DNA of 64,000 nt from Candidatus Nitrospira kreftii (lineage in GTDB: Bacteria; Nitrospirota; Nitrospiria; Nitrospirales; Nitrospiraceae): contig CP047423.1 in the NCBI GenBank assembly GCA_014058405.1, forward strand, positions 3,642,501 through 3,706,500, given 5' to 3'. The notes under the pieces were generated by a model. The model was given only the letters and a program-made list of their open reading frames with translations, ran no database searches and had not been told where the DNA came from. Made by a program: the position numbers and the translations under genes. Shown piece after piece: positions 18,613 through 27,015 of this stretch (position 1 is the stretch's first letter; each line of letters opens with the position of its first letter).

Positions 18613-19884
18613 ATGCATAGTTTTGAATATCGCCACGGAGAGTTGTACTGCGAACAAGTACCAGTCAGCCGCATCGCGAAAGCACTCGGCACTCCATGCT
18701 ACATCTATAGCCACACTACGCTCGTCCGGCATTTCCATGCCTACGACAGCGCCTTCAAACATATTCCTCACGTCATCGCGTTTGCCATGAAGGCGAACTC
18801 CAATCTCGCGATCCTGCGACTGATGGCCAGAGAAGGAAGTGGAGTGGATATTGTCTCAGGAGGAGAGCTGTTTCGAGCTTTGAAAGCCGGTGTGCCCACC
18901 TCCAAGATCGTGTTCGCTGGAGTTGGCAAGGCTCCCGATGAAATTCGTGATGCACTGAAAGCCGATATCCTCATGTTTAACGTTGAATCCTTGGCTGAGC
19001 TCCATGCCATCAATCAGGTCGCCGCTGAAGTTGGCAGAAAAGCTCGCATCGCGCTTCGAATAAATCCTGATATCGATCCGAAAACGCATCCATACATTTC
19101 CACCGGTCTCAAGAAAAGCAAGTTCGGAATTGCGGCAGAGCGAGCAGTAGAAGACTTCGTCCTCGCCGCCTCAATGAGTCATATTGAGGTCGTGGGCGTC
19201 CATGCCCATATTGGGTCTCAGCTTACGGATGTTGCGCCTTTTACAGCAGCCTTGAAGAAGGTTGTGTCACTTATCGGGACTTTAAAAGAAAGAGGCCTGA
19301 ACATCCGTTATCTCAATATCGGAGGCGGGCTTGGCATCACCTATTCGGATGAAAAACCGCCGTTACCACAAGATCTATCCAACGCCGTTTTGCCGCTCGT
19401 GCAGGGCTTGAACCTCACGCTGGTTATGGAACCTGGACGTGTCATCGTCGGGAACGCCGGCATTCTTGTGACGAAAGCCCTGTACCTTAAGGAGGGAGAA
19501 ACAAAGAGCTTTGTCATCGTCGACGCCGCCATGAATGATCTCATTCGGCCAAGCCTGTACGATGCCTACCACGAGGTCCGCCCTGTGAACGAGGAAGCGG
19601 GTCGACGTGAAAAACAGACCGTGGACATCGTTGGCCCGGTCTGCGAGTCGGGAGATTTCCTGGCCAAAGATCGATCCCTACCAGTTGTGAAGCCCGGTGA
19701 GTTGCTCGCGGTTATGAGCGCTGGAGCCTACGGCTTCGTCATGGCCTCGAATTACAACTCTCGTCCCCGGGTTCCAGAAGTGCTTGTGAGAGAGGGAGAG
19801 TTCCACGTTATCCGTGAACGAGAACGGTATGAGGATCTTATAAAGGGCGAGCAGATTCCATCTTTCCTGAACACCACGGAGTGA
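18613..19884 (+). CDS. lysA: Diaminopimelate decarboxylase
   Basis: It decarboxylates meso-diaminopimelate to lysine. The PLP Lys is in FAMKANSNLAIL, substrate-binding motifs are GVHAHIGSQ, IGGGLGITY and the Cys motif GPVCESGDF, with GAYGFVMASNYNSRP near the end. The 423 residues are standard. It follows the lipoprotein gene by 45 bases and continues directly into dapA. Confidence 0.96.
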   Translation: MHSFEYRHGELYCEQVPVSRIAKALGTPCYIYSHTTLVRHFHAYDSAFKHIPHVIAFAMKANSNLAILRLMAREGSGVDIVSGGELFRALKAGVPTSKIVFAGVGKAPDEIRDALKADILMFNVESLAELHAINQVAAEVGRKARIALRINPDIDPKTHPYISTGLKKSKFGIAAERAVEDFVLAASMSHIEVVGVHAHIGSQLTDVAPFTAALKKVVSLIGTLKERGLNIRYLNIGGGLGITYSDEKPPLPQDLSNAVLPLVQGLNLTLVMEPGRVIVGNAGILVTKALYLKEGETKSFVIVDAAMNDLIRPSLYDAYHEVRPVNEEAGRREKQTVDIVGPVCESGDFLAKDRSLPVVKPGELLAVMSAGAYGFVMASNYNSRPRVPEVLVREGEFHVIRERERYEDLIKGEQIPSFLNTTE

Positions 19885-19886
19885 GC

Positions 19887-20759
19887 ATGTTTACCGGATC
19901 TCTTGTTGCCATTGTCACCCCATTTCGACAGGGGAAAATTGACGAACGTGCTTTGGGTGAACTGATCGAATGGCAAATTGCCAAAGGCACTAACGGCATA
20001 GTTCCCTGCGGGACAACGGGTGAATCTGCCACCCTTTCTCACGACGAGCACAATCGGGTCATTGAGCTGACGGTCGAGATCGTCCATCGGCGCGTGCCGA
20101 TCATTGCAGGAACTGGTTCAAACAGTACAGAGGAAGCCATTGCGCTCACTCGACACGCAAAACAGGCCGGTGTTGATGGAGCCTTGCTGATTACTCCCTA
20201 CTACAACAAGCCCACACAAGAAGGTCTCTATCGACATTATAAAGCGGTCGCAGAAGCAGTTGACTTACCGCTAGTCCTCTACAACATCCCTGGCCGCACC
20301 GGAGTCAATATGCTTCCGGGAACGATCGCTCGTCTTTCCGCGATTCAGACGATCATTGGAGTCAAGGAGGGAAGCGGATCCGTCCAACAAGCGTCGGATA
20401 TCGTGCAGATGTGTGGCAATCGTCTTACCGTACTGGCGGGTGACGACTCTCTTACTCTCCCGATGATGGCGGTGGGAGGAAAGGGCGTCATTACTGTCAC
20501 GGCGAACCTCATGCCTGCAGAAATGGCCAGTCTTGTAAAGGCTTTTGCTGAGGGAAAAGTTGAGGAGGCCCGACGCCTTCATTTCAAACTTTCTCCCCTC
20601 TTTGCAGCGCTGTTCTATGAGACCAACCCCATCCCCGTAAAGGAAGCCTTGGGGCTCATGGGTAAGATTGATCCAGAATTACGCTTACCGCTCTGCTCAA
20701 TGGCGCAGGACACACGTGAGAAATTGATTCGTATCTTAAAGGAATCAGCGTTAATATAA
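19887..20759 (+). CDS. dapA: 4-hydroxy-tetrahydrodipicolinate synthase
   Basis: It condenses pyruvate with aspartate semialdehyde, the first committed step to lysine and diaminopimelate. Visible motifs: PCGTTGESATL, TPYYNKPTQEGLY, NIPGRTGVNM and the Schiff-base Lys in GVKEGSGSV. ATG 19887 gives the typical MFTGSLVAIVTPF start and has GGAG five bases upstream; a GTG at 19881 overlapping the lysA stop is the alternative. Confidence 0.96.
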   Translation: MFTGSLVAIVTPFRQGKIDERALGELIEWQIAKGTNGIVPCGTTGESATLSHDEHNRVIELTVEIVHRRVPIIAGTGSNSTEEAIALTRHAKQAGVDGALLITPYYNKPTQEGLYRHYKAVAEAVDLPLVLYNIPGRTGVNMLPGTIARLSAIQTIIGVKEGSGSVQQASDIVQMCGNRLTVLAGDDSLTLPMMAVGGKGVITVTANLMPAEMASLVKAFAEGKVEEARRLHFKLSPLFAALFYETNPIPVKEALGLMGKIDPELRLPLCSMAQDTREKLIRILKESALI

Positions 20760-20781
20760 ACATATCAGGGTGTACCACACG

Positions 20782-21585
20782 ATGATCAAGACTATAGTAG
20801 CGGGAGCAGCCGGGCGAATGGGATGCCGCCTGGTATCACTGATCAAGGATTCTACTGTGTTGATGCTGGCTGGGGCCTTGGAGGGGAAAGGCCATCCATC
20901 GTTGGGTGAGGATGCCGGCGACACTGCTGGATCAGGACATGCCGGCGTTTCCATCACCGACAATCTCTCATCATTGCTGGATCAGGGGGAGGTTTTGATT
21001 GATTTTTCCTCACCAGAGGCGACGCTGGAGCATATGCAAACGGTTGTTCGCCATCGACGGGCTATCGTGGTCGGAACAACCGGCTTTTCTGCCGTTCAAC
21101 TAGAAGAGCTCAAATCATTGGCCCAGCAGGTACCGTGTGTGTTTTCTCCGAACATGAGCGTCGGGATCAATCTGATCTGTAAGGTCATTGGCGAAATGGC
21201 TCGAACGCTCGGTGAGGATTATGACATCGAGGTGATCGAAGCTCACCACCGGTTGAAAAAAGACGCACCGAGTGGCACAGCTCTCAAGATTGCCGAAGTT
21301 CTTGCCTGCTCTGTCAACCGTGATTTAAACCAGGTCGGGGTCTTTTCTCGTAAAGGGATGATCGGGGAACGGGTCAAGGGAGCGATTGGCGTCCAAACCA
21401 TTCGTGCTGGCGATATCGTCGGTGACCACACCATCCTGTTTGGCGGTATGGGAGAGCGAATCGAAATTACCCACCGTGCAAGTAGTCGTGATACCTTTGC
21501 ACGAGGTGCCCTCCGTGCTGCAAAGTGGATCGTTCGCCAGCCTCCCGGTTTATACGATATGATGGATGTCCTCAGTCTTCATTAG
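20782..21585 (+). CDS. dapB: 4-hydroxy-tetrahydrodipicolinate reductase
   Basis: It reduces the DapA product with NAD(P)H. The dinucleotide motif is VAGAAGRMG at the N-terminus, and the substrate motif with the catalytic His and Lys is EAHHRLKKDAPSGTA. ATG 20782 is chosen over the in-frame GTG at 20770 because it gives the family's usual N-terminus. It is the last gene of the block, and an ISL3 element begins 14 bases after its stop. Confidence 0.95.
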   Translation: MIKTIVAGAAGRMGCRLVSLIKDSTVLMLAGALEGKGHPSLGEDAGDTAGSGHAGVSITDNLSSLLDQGEVLIDFSSPEATLEHMQTVVRHRRAIVVGTTGFSAVQLEELKSLAQQVPCVFSPNMSVGINLICKVIGEMARTLGEDYDIEVIEAHHRLKKDAPSGTALKIAEVLACSVNRDLNQVGVFSRKGMIGERVKGAIGVQTIRAGDIVGDHTILFGGMGERIEITHRASSRDTFARGALRAAKWIVRQPPGLYDMMDVLSLH

Positions 21586-21591
21586 ATAGTG

Positions 21592-21599
21592 GCATTTTT
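21592..21599. repeat. Left target-site duplication of the ISL3 element
   Basis: The 8 bases GCATTTTT directly precede the left end of the IS and are repeated exactly at 22905-22912. Eight-base duplications are normal for ISL3 elements. Confidence 0.9.
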
Positions 21600-21625
21600 G
21601 GCGCTTCCGGGTTTTCCGTGGGTAG
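21600..21625 (+). repeat. Left terminal inverted repeat of the ISL3 element
   Basis: It starts GGCGCTTCCGGGTT and ends near GGGTAG. It pairs with 22879-22904, with 21 of 26 positions identical by direct alignment. Confidence 0.88.
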
Positions 21626-21664
21626 ATGCACGAGATAGTATGGTCGGCCAAGGAGGGCCCGACC

Positions 21665-22891
21665 ATGCAAGACACCGCACTCTATCAGTACCTACTCGGT
21701 TTGCAGTCGCCATGGACTGTGAGCCGCGTGAACCTGGACATCCATAGGCACAGCGTGGATGTGTGGGCCGAGCATGCGGAGGACGCGACGTGGATGTGCC
21801 CGCACTGTGCGAAGCCACTGCCGCTCTATGACCACGCCGAGGAGCGGACCTGGCGGCATCTGGACAGTTGTCAGTTCCAGACATACCTGCATGCGAGAAT
21901 TCCCCGGGTGGCTTGCGGCGAGCATGGCGTGGTCCAGGTCCTGGTGCCATGGGCAGAGCCGCGGTCGCGGTTCACGCGACTGTTCGAGCGCCTGGCCATC
22001 GGCGTGCTGCGTCAATGCGACGTAAGCGGTGCGACGCGGATCTTGCGGATCAGCTGGGATGAAGCGTGGGGGCTGATGGAGCGAGCGGTCACGCGGGGCC
22101 GGCAGCGCAAAGCGCACCCGGTCGTGCGGCGGATCGGTGTCGATGAGAAGGCGGCGGCCAAGGGCCATCACTATCTCACGCTGGTCTGCGACTTGGACGA
22201 GGGCACGGTGGAGCATATCGCCGAAGACCGGAAGCAGGAGAGTCTCGACAGCTACTATGCAGGGCTGACGCCGGAGCAACTCGACGGCATCGAAGCGATA
22301 GCCATGGACATGTGGGAGCCGTACATCCAGGCCACGCGGGCGCAGGTGCCCGATGCGGACGACAAGATCGTCTTCGACCGCTTCCACGTCATGGGCCATA
22401 TCAGCAAGGCGGTGGACACGGTCCGCAAACAGGAACACCGAGACCTGATGGCGTCAGGCGACGAGACACTCAAGGGCAGTAAGTACTTGTGGCTCTACAG
22501 CCGGGAGAACGTGCCGGAGCGGTGGCGAGATGAGTTTGCCGCACTGAGGCGGCAGGAACTCAAGGTTGGGCGGGCCTGGGCCATCAAAGAGGCGCTGCGT
22601 TGTCTCTGGCACTACGTCTATCCCGCGTCAGGCTGGAAGTTCTGGAAGCGGTGGTACGTCTGGGCGACACACAGCCGGCTGGAACCGATGCGCAAGGCGG
22701 CAGAGACGATCCGCCGGCATATCGAGAACATCCTGACCTACTACCACCATCCGGTCACCAACGCGATGAGCGAGGGGCTCAACAGCCAGATTCAGAAGAT
22801 CAAGAGTATGGCCCACGGTTTCCGCAACATCGAATACTTCAAGACGGCCATCTACTTCCACTGCGGAGGGCTCGATCTGTACCCATGCTGA
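21665..22891 (+). CDS. ISL3-family transposase
   Basis: This DDE transposase of about 408 residues starts with a zinc-finger region (WMCPHCAKPLPLYDH, then RVACGEHG). The catalytic core is shown by RRIGVDEKAAAKGHHY, AIAMDMWEPYIQAT, VFDRFHVMGH and the Glu region NAMSEGLNSQIQKIKS. ATG 21665 is chosen because AGGAGGG lies 8 bases upstream; an in-frame ATG at 21626 has no such site. The stop codon lies within the right inverted repeat. No frameshift is visible. Confidence 0.93.
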   Translation: MQDTALYQYLLGLQSPWTVSRVNLDIHRHSVDVWAEHAEDATWMCPHCAKPLPLYDHAEERTWRHLDSCQFQTYLHARIPRVACGEHGVVQVLVPWAEPRSRFTRLFERLAIGVLRQCDVSGATRILRISWDEAWGLMERAVTRGRQRKAHPVVRRIGVDEKAAAKGHHYLTLVCDLDEGTVEHIAEDRKQESLDSYYAGLTPEQLDGIEAIAMDMWEPYIQATRAQVPDADDKIVFDRFHVMGHISKAVDTVRKQEHRDLMASGDETLKGSKYLWLYSRENVPERWRDEFAALRRQELKVGRAWAIKEALRCLWHYVYPASGWKFWKRWYVWATHSRLEPMRKAAETIRRHIENILTYYHHPVTNAMSEGLNSQIQKIKSMAHGFRNIEYFKTAIYFHCGGLDLYPC

Positions 22892-22904
22892 ACCCGGAAG
22901 CGCC
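22879..22904 (-). repeat. Right terminal inverted repeat of the ISL3 element
   Basis: Read on the minus strand it begins GGCGCTTCCGGGTT and matches the left end at 21 of 26 positions. It overlaps the last codons of the transposase. Confidence 0.88.
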
Positions 22905-22912
22905 GCATTTTT
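22905..22912. repeat. Right target-site duplication of the ISL3 element
   Basis: GCATTTTT, identical to bases 21592-21599. Confidence 0.9.
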
Positions 22913-23044
22913 TAATCTCCATTCGGATCTGGATTATTACGTAATTCATGAAAAATTTCTGACCTACACGACGTGAGCGAATGTCCTGATCAGTCTTGCA
23001 GACCATCATTCTTTAGACAGGTGTAGTAGGGCTTGAGGTGAGAA

Positions 23045-23103
23045 ATGGTGCGGATGCACCAAACACTAAGGCACATTGAAACCCTAGTGCCGATCCACAC
23101 CAT
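23045..23103. other. Imperfect palindrome able to form a long hairpin
   Basis: The outer arms ATGGTG / CACCAT, then GGAT / ATCC and an inner CACTA / TAGTG can pair around a loop of about 16 bases. It lies between the IS and the small zinc-ribbon gene, downstream of that gene on the minus strand. It may be a bidirectional terminator or a REP/MITE-like repeat; no second copy was noticed in the window. The rest of 22913-23148 shows no gene. Confidence 0.4.
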
Positions 23104-23148
23104 CCGTCGTTTAGTCAACGGGGTGAAATTTGGAATCCCGGAAGAGGA

Positions 23149-23301
23149 CTAGTGTCGAGCTGTAATCGGCCGTGGTTCCTGATCCGCTGCCTTACGACGG
23201 CCACAGTTCAAACAGGCAAATACAGTGATTGCTAATCCCGCGTCCAAATCCACCGCTCGTTCCGGTAACATTGCCCCATGACATTTATCACAAGTCTTCA
23301 T
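23149..23301 (-). CDS. 50-residue zinc-ribbon protein
   Basis: A complete small reading frame encodes a protein with two CxxC pairs, TCDKCHGAM (Cys 4 and 7) and ACLNCGRRK (Cys 30 and 33), 22 residues apart. This is the layout of a single zinc ribbon. Such short proteins are often regulators or RNA/protein binders, but no function can be assigned. A weak GGAA lies upstream of the ATG. It was found by reading the minus strand of the gap between the IS and the YHS-like gene. Confidence 0.6.
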   Translation of the reverse strand: MKTCDKCHGAMLPERAVDLDAGLAITVFACLNCGRRKAADQEPRPITARH

Positions 23302-23501
23302 AAGTTCCACACTAACACCCTAAAAACTGGAATCCAATCCTCCTGAAGTACTGGATGGCACTAGCATCAGTCCCAATCGTCTCCATTCTCATGGGTCATT
23401 TGTACACGTCTCCCAGCAACAACTCAAGCTAGAATTTTGTGTTCGTCTTGACAGACTTACACCTCTCTCCTAGGATTGTGGCCTTCTTCAGGGGAGCCAC
23501 T

Positions 23502-23777
23502 ATGTATAGATTGTTCCTCATTATTCTTCTCCTGGTCGTCCTCTATTTTCTGCTTAGACAAATGTGTAGTGGATTCCGTAGCCCCAATAGGGATATTCGG
23601 GGTAAGTCGACTGATGGTACGGACCGTCAGGAAGAACTGGATGAAATGATTGAGGACCCGGTCTGTCACACCTTCGTGCCGAAACGGATTGCCGTGATCG
23701 AAGAAATGGGGGGGCGGGAGTATTGTTTCTGCAGCAAAGAGTGTGCAGTGGTGTTTCGGAGCCAACGCCCAGTGTAA
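23502..23777 (+). CDS. Membrane-anchored YHS-like (PP0621-type) protein
   Basis: This 91-residue protein has one N-terminal membrane helix (LFLIILLLVVLYFLL) and a C-terminal metal-site motif (EDPVCHTFVPKRIAV, then YCFCSKECAVVF) of the YHS/TRASH type, as in PP0621-family proteins. It may bind a metal ion at the cytoplasmic membrane. ATG 23502 is preferred because an upstream extension to 23439 would put a polar leader before the membrane helix. Confidence 0.7.
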   Translation: MYRLFLIILLLVVLYFLLRQMCSGFRSPNRDIRGKSTDGTDRQEELDEMIEDPVCHTFVPKRIAVIEEMGGREYCFCSKECAVVFRSQRPV

Positions 23778-23847
23778 AAGATCGTTAAAAACCTGAGGCA
23801 AGCTACGTAGCGGAGAAAGACCTATTGAATTCGGTCATGCTGTTCGG

Positions 23848-24159
23848 CTAGCAGCCCGAGTAGGAGTAATCGGACATTTTCTCATCTTTGTCAAACTTCA
23901 ATATGATTTGGCATTGGTTAGGGGTGAAGTTGAAGAATGGCAGCCCGGATTTCCCCCCTGCAATGCGATAGTACGTCCAGGTCTCACCCCCAAAAAAGCG
24001 TGATGCTTTGCCGTCTGGAGCGCCCCAGTTCTTCTCGAACCAGGCTTTATCCTTCCCTTGGAGCTCAGCTGGCTTAAGCGAAGCTTCCAGGTATGGATTA
24101 TTTCCGGCGCAGGCCGTGATCATAAAACAGAGGATCAGCGGCCAGGCAAATCGTTGCAT
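23848..24159 (-). CDS. BamE/SmpA-like small lipoprotein
   Basis: The 103-residue protein has a lipoprotein signal with lipobox ITAC (Cys about 17). The mature part, with WFEKNWGAPDGKASRFFGG, TWTYYR and QIILKFDKDEKMSDYSYSGC, follows the pattern of BamE/SmpA-fold lipoproteins that sit at the outer membrane. True BamE assignment is uncertain; many paralogues share this fold. Confidence 0.65.
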   Translation of the reverse strand: MQRFAWPLILCFMITACAGNNPYLEASLKPAELQGKDKAWFEKNWGAPDGKASRFFGGETWTYYRIAGGKSGLPFFNFTPNQCQIILKFDKDEKMSDYSYSGC

Positions 24160-24263
24160 CGCGAGATCTCCTGATGATTGTAGAACACGTCCCTGCCGAC
24201 CGTGAAATTCTAGCTTCCGCTCTGAGGCCTGTCAAACTTTCACGTCGAGATGTTGCAGCAAAG

Positions 24264-24293
24264 TTGAGTTCCCCCTAAAATGGACGATAATAC
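24264..24293 (+). promoter_or_regulatory. Candidate sigma-70 promoter of the transaldolase gene
   Basis: A -35-like TTGAGT at 24264-24269 and a -10-like TAATAC at 24288-24293 are spaced by 18 bases. They lie 41 bases before the transaldolase start, which itself has a strong AAGGAAAGGGA ribosome-binding site. Confidence 0.4.
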
Positions 24294-24334
24294 TTCTATG
24301 ATCTGACAAACTTCTCCTAAGGAAAGGGACGACG

Positions 24335-24982
24335 ATGAAAATTTATCTTGATACGGCGAACGTAAAGGAAATTCAGGATGCCGCAAGTCTCGGATTGCTT
24401 GACGGGGTAACAACGAACCCCTCCCTAGTTGTTAAGGAAGGTCGCAGCTTCAAGGAGATGCTGGCAGAGGTGTGTAAGATCGTAGATGGCCCGATCAGTG
24501 CCGAAGTCGTGAGTGTAGAAGCGGACGCGATGGTCAAGGAGGGGAAGGAACTCGCCAAGATCCACAAGAATATCGTGGTCAAATGCCCTCTCATTCCAGA
24601 AGGGCTCAAGGCGACGAAGCGATTGGCTTCAGAAGGAATCAAAGTGAACGTAACTCTCTGTTTCTCACCTACTCAGGCTCTGCTGGCGGCCAAAGCCGGT
24701 GCATGGTGCGTCTCCCCCTTCATTGGACGACTTGACGACATCAGCTCAAGCGGGATGGAGCTCATCCGACAGATTTTGACGATCTACAAGAATTATGACT
24801 ATAAGACTCTTGTCTTAGTAGCAAGCGTACGTCATCCACAACACGTGGTTGAGGCGGCGATGGCCGGCGGGCACATCTGCACAATGCCTTATAGCGTCTT
24901 CCAGGCCCTGTTTAAACATCCGCTCACCGACTCGGGCCTGAAAAAGTTTCTCGACGACTGGAAATCGAAAGGCCAACAGTAG
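24335..24982 (+). CDS. fsa: Transaldolase / fructose-6-phosphate aldolase family
   Basis: This is a short (215-residue) transaldolase of the TalC/FSA class in the pentose-phosphate pathway. Motifs: [11 protein letters not shown] at the start, [13 protein letters not shown], the Schiff-base Lys in [15 protein letters not shown], and [19 protein letters not shown]. The family usually reads VVKVP or VVKIP; here a Cys follows the catalytic Lys. Whether it acts as transaldolase or as F6P aldolase cannot be told from sequence. Confidence 0.9.
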   Translation: MKIYLDTANVKEIQDAASLGLLDGVTTNPSLVVKEGRSFKEMLAEVCKIVDGPISAEVVSVEADAMVKEGKELAKIHKNIVVKCPLIPEGLKATKRLASEGIKVNVTLCFSPTQALLAAKAGAWCVSPFIGRLDDISSSGMELIRQILTIYKNYDYKTLVLVASVRHPQHVVEAAMAGGHICTMPYSVFQALFKHPLTDSGLKKFLDDWKSKGQQ

Positions 24983-24991
24983 CGACCGTAG

Positions 24992-25034
24992 GGACGGGTA
25001 ACTTTCAATGACTCATCAGGGAAGTTGCCCGTCC
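24992..25034 (+). terminator. Strong hairpin after the transaldolase gene
   Basis: A 13-base stem (GGACGGGTAACTT / AAGTTGCCCGTCC, with one G-T pair) closes a loop of about 17 bases, starting 9 bases after the stop codon. No T-run follows, so it may act through stability or with Rho. Confidence 0.55.
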
Positions 25035-25146
25035 TGGATTGATCAAATCCACCCTTCCCTCTGCAACTGAAAGTCTAATCCTTCCCACATAGATCTTGAA
25101 TGAATGCTACTAACGTCTAATATTTCCAGGCCTCTATACAACGCAC

Positions 25147-25833
25147 TCAATGATCTTCGATAGATTTTCTCGCCTTCCGAAACACCGCATGAAACATAGG
25201 GCGAGTCAGCTTTCCCGTAAACGTGTTTTGCTGGCTCGGGTGATAGGAGCCGAGTAGGGTCACCCCCCAAGGCAGACGACAGGCAACCCCATGTCCGAAC
25301 TTGAGAGCTGGCGAAGGGATGGTATGCCCATGTGTCCTGCACGTTTTAAGATAATGATCAAAGGCGATCTTTCCCAGCGCAATCACCACGCGGTGACTCT
25401 TTAGGAGACGAACTTCTTCCTGTACGAATCGGCTACACCGTTCGAATTCATCCGGCAAAGGTTTATTGCCCGGTGGGGCACAACGTACCGTTGCCCCGAT
25501 ATAGCAGTCGGTCAACGTTAAGCCATCACCTCGGTGGGTTGATGAAGCCTGGTTGGAAAATCCATACCGATGCAACGCCTCATACAACCAATCTCCACTC
25601 CGATCACCGGTGAACACACGTCCCGTCCTATTCCCTCCATGTGCAGCAGGTGCAAGTCCGAGCACGTAGAGCCGCGCGGCAGGATCTCCGAAGCCGGGCA
25701 CCGGCCGGCCCCAGTAAGTCCAGTCACGATATTGCTTCCGTTTCTCTCGCGCAATCACCTGCCGATAGTCGACCAGCCGTGGACAGGCCGTGCAGTCACA
25801 GATGGCGTCGTTCAAAATTCTCAAGGCCTTCAT
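25147..25833 (-). CDS. Family 5 uracil-DNA glycosylase (UdgB-like)
   Basis: It removes uracil and other deaminated bases from DNA. The 228-residue protein starts with Cys residues (CDCTACPRL) that, with later Cys in VRCAPPGNKP and FERCSRF, would hold a 4Fe-4S cluster. The active-site motif GLAPAAHGGNRTGRVFTGD is the family 5 form, which lacks the polar catalytic residue of family 4. The second motif is GSYHPSQQNTFTG. It stands alone. Confidence 0.88.
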   Translation of the reverse strand: MKALRILNDAICDCTACPRLVDYRQVIAREKRKQYRDWTYWGRPVPGFGDPAARLYVLGLAPAAHGGNRTGRVFTGDRSGDWLYEALHRYGFSNQASSTHRGDGLTLTDCYIGATVRCAPPGNKPLPDEFERCSRFVQEEVRLLKSHRVVIALGKIAFDHYLKTCRTHGHTIPSPALKFGHGVACRLPWGVTLLGSYHPSQQNTFTGKLTRPMFHAVFRKARKSIEDH

Positions 25834-25954
25834 ACGGCTCGCAGTCTAGCATGATTGAGAACCCTATTCTGCTTGCTGGCATTTGGGTCAGCTGATAGCA
25901 TAACCACGCATTTGTTGTAGCCGTTGATCGTATTGAAAATAGAGGAGTTTACAA

Positions 25955-27004
25955 ATGCTGACGCGTGGGACCCAATCCATCTATTGTGCGATCGGAATTG
26001 TCTTCACCATCCTGACAATACAGGTGTCGGCACAGGCGGTATCGAGCATTGAGGATAAGAATGCCAAAATATCAGAAGCCGAGAAGGAGATTCTCCTACT
26101 AGACCAGTTGGACTCGCAATCAGATTCAGAAGACCGTTTGGTCATTCTCCCGGAAATCAAACGAGAGGGAGAACGGTTCTTCCTGAGTTCATTTAAACTC
26201 CCCGATAAGATTACATTCGCCGGGCTCCCGGTTCCATTGGACAACTGGCAAGTGCGGGAGCGAATTGAATATGAATTCTATCAATTCTTGGAAGACCAAG
26301 GCGAAAGCATCATCCTCGCCAAGCGTACCGGACGCTGCTTTCCCCCCGCAGAGAAACAATTGGCCGATACCGGGTTGCCCGATGACCTTAAGTACATGTT
26401 GCTGGTCGAGAGCAAATGTATCTCGGCGGCCTATTCCAAAGCCAAAGCCTCAGGTCCTTGGCAATTCATTCCGTCCACCGGACGCCGCTATCGACTCAAG
26501 AGCGACGCCGTCCGTGATGAGCGTCGTAATCTTGAAATGTCGACCGAAGCAGCAGTGAAATATCTCAAGTATCTCAAGGAGTACCAGAACAACGATTGGT
26601 TCTTAGCCATGGCCTCGTACAACGCCGGCGAAGAGCGGATTCGCAAGTTGCTTAAAGCACAGAACATCACTGACTATTGGAAAATGCACGGGCCGCGGGA
26701 GACCATGCGCTATGTCCCGCGGATCATTGCCGCCAAGGAAATCTACTCTCAGCCAGAGAAATATCTTGGGCTGACTAAGAACGACCTCTATGTGCCGTTC
26801 GAGACCGAAACCATCACAGTGAGCGTGAAAGAGTCTCAGCGGGCCCTGACTTCCGTTGCGGAAGAATTCGGCACCTATCTTCTCGAGCTCAAAATGTTGA
26901 ATCCTGAATTCAAGAAGGATATGCTCCCTCGCGGGAGCTATCAAATTCGCGTACCTCGTCAAACCTGTCCAAGCCGCTGTTTTAAACAAGAGAAGACGCC
27001 GTAA
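25955..27004 (+). CDS. MltD-like lytic transglycosylase
   Basis: It cleaves peptidoglycan glycan strands. A signal peptide (IVFTILTIQVSAQA) leads to an SLT domain with catalytic Glu in MLLVESKC, ASGPWQFIPSTGRRY and the motif AMASYNAGEERI. After it, a short LysM-like tail (TSVAEEFGTYLLELKMLNPEF) ends with PRGSYQIRVP. It has a good AGGAG ribosome-binding site. It is followed 11 bases later by glycerate kinase, but the functions seem unrelated. Confidence 0.85.
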   Translation: MLTRGTQSIYCAIGIVFTILTIQVSAQAVSSIEDKNAKISEAEKEILLLDQLDSQSDSEDRLVILPEIKREGERFFLSSFKLPDKITFAGLPVPLDNWQVRERIEYEFYQFLEDQGESIILAKRTGRCFPPAEKQLADTGLPDDLKYMLLVESKCISAAYSKAKASGPWQFIPSTGRRYRLKSDAVRDERRNLEMSTEAAVKYLKYLKEYQNNDWFLAMASYNAGEERIRKLLKAQNITDYWKMHGPRETMRYVPRIIAAKEIYSQPEKYLGLTKNDLYVPFETETITVSVKESQRALTSVAEEFGTYLLELKMLNPEFKKDMLPRGSYQIRVPRQTCPSRCFKQEKTP

Positions 27005-27015
27005 CATTCACGCTC

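Larger units (their letters stand above)
21600..22904 (+). mobile_element. Complete ISL3-family insertion sequence (1305 bp)
   Basis: The element has terminal inverted repeats of about 26 bases matching at 21 positions, the outer 14 perfectly (GGCGCTTCCGGGTT). It carries one intact transposase gene and is flanked by a perfect 8-base target duplication, GCATTTTT. The intact gene and exact duplication suggest a recent insertion. It lies between dapB and the following minus-strand gene and interrupts no recognised gene. Confidence 0.93.

Noticed and set aside
21692..22438. A 248-codon minus-strand frame inside the transposase gene
   Set aside because: It is a shadow of the well-matched ISL3 transposase on the plus strand and shows no domain or ribosome-binding site.
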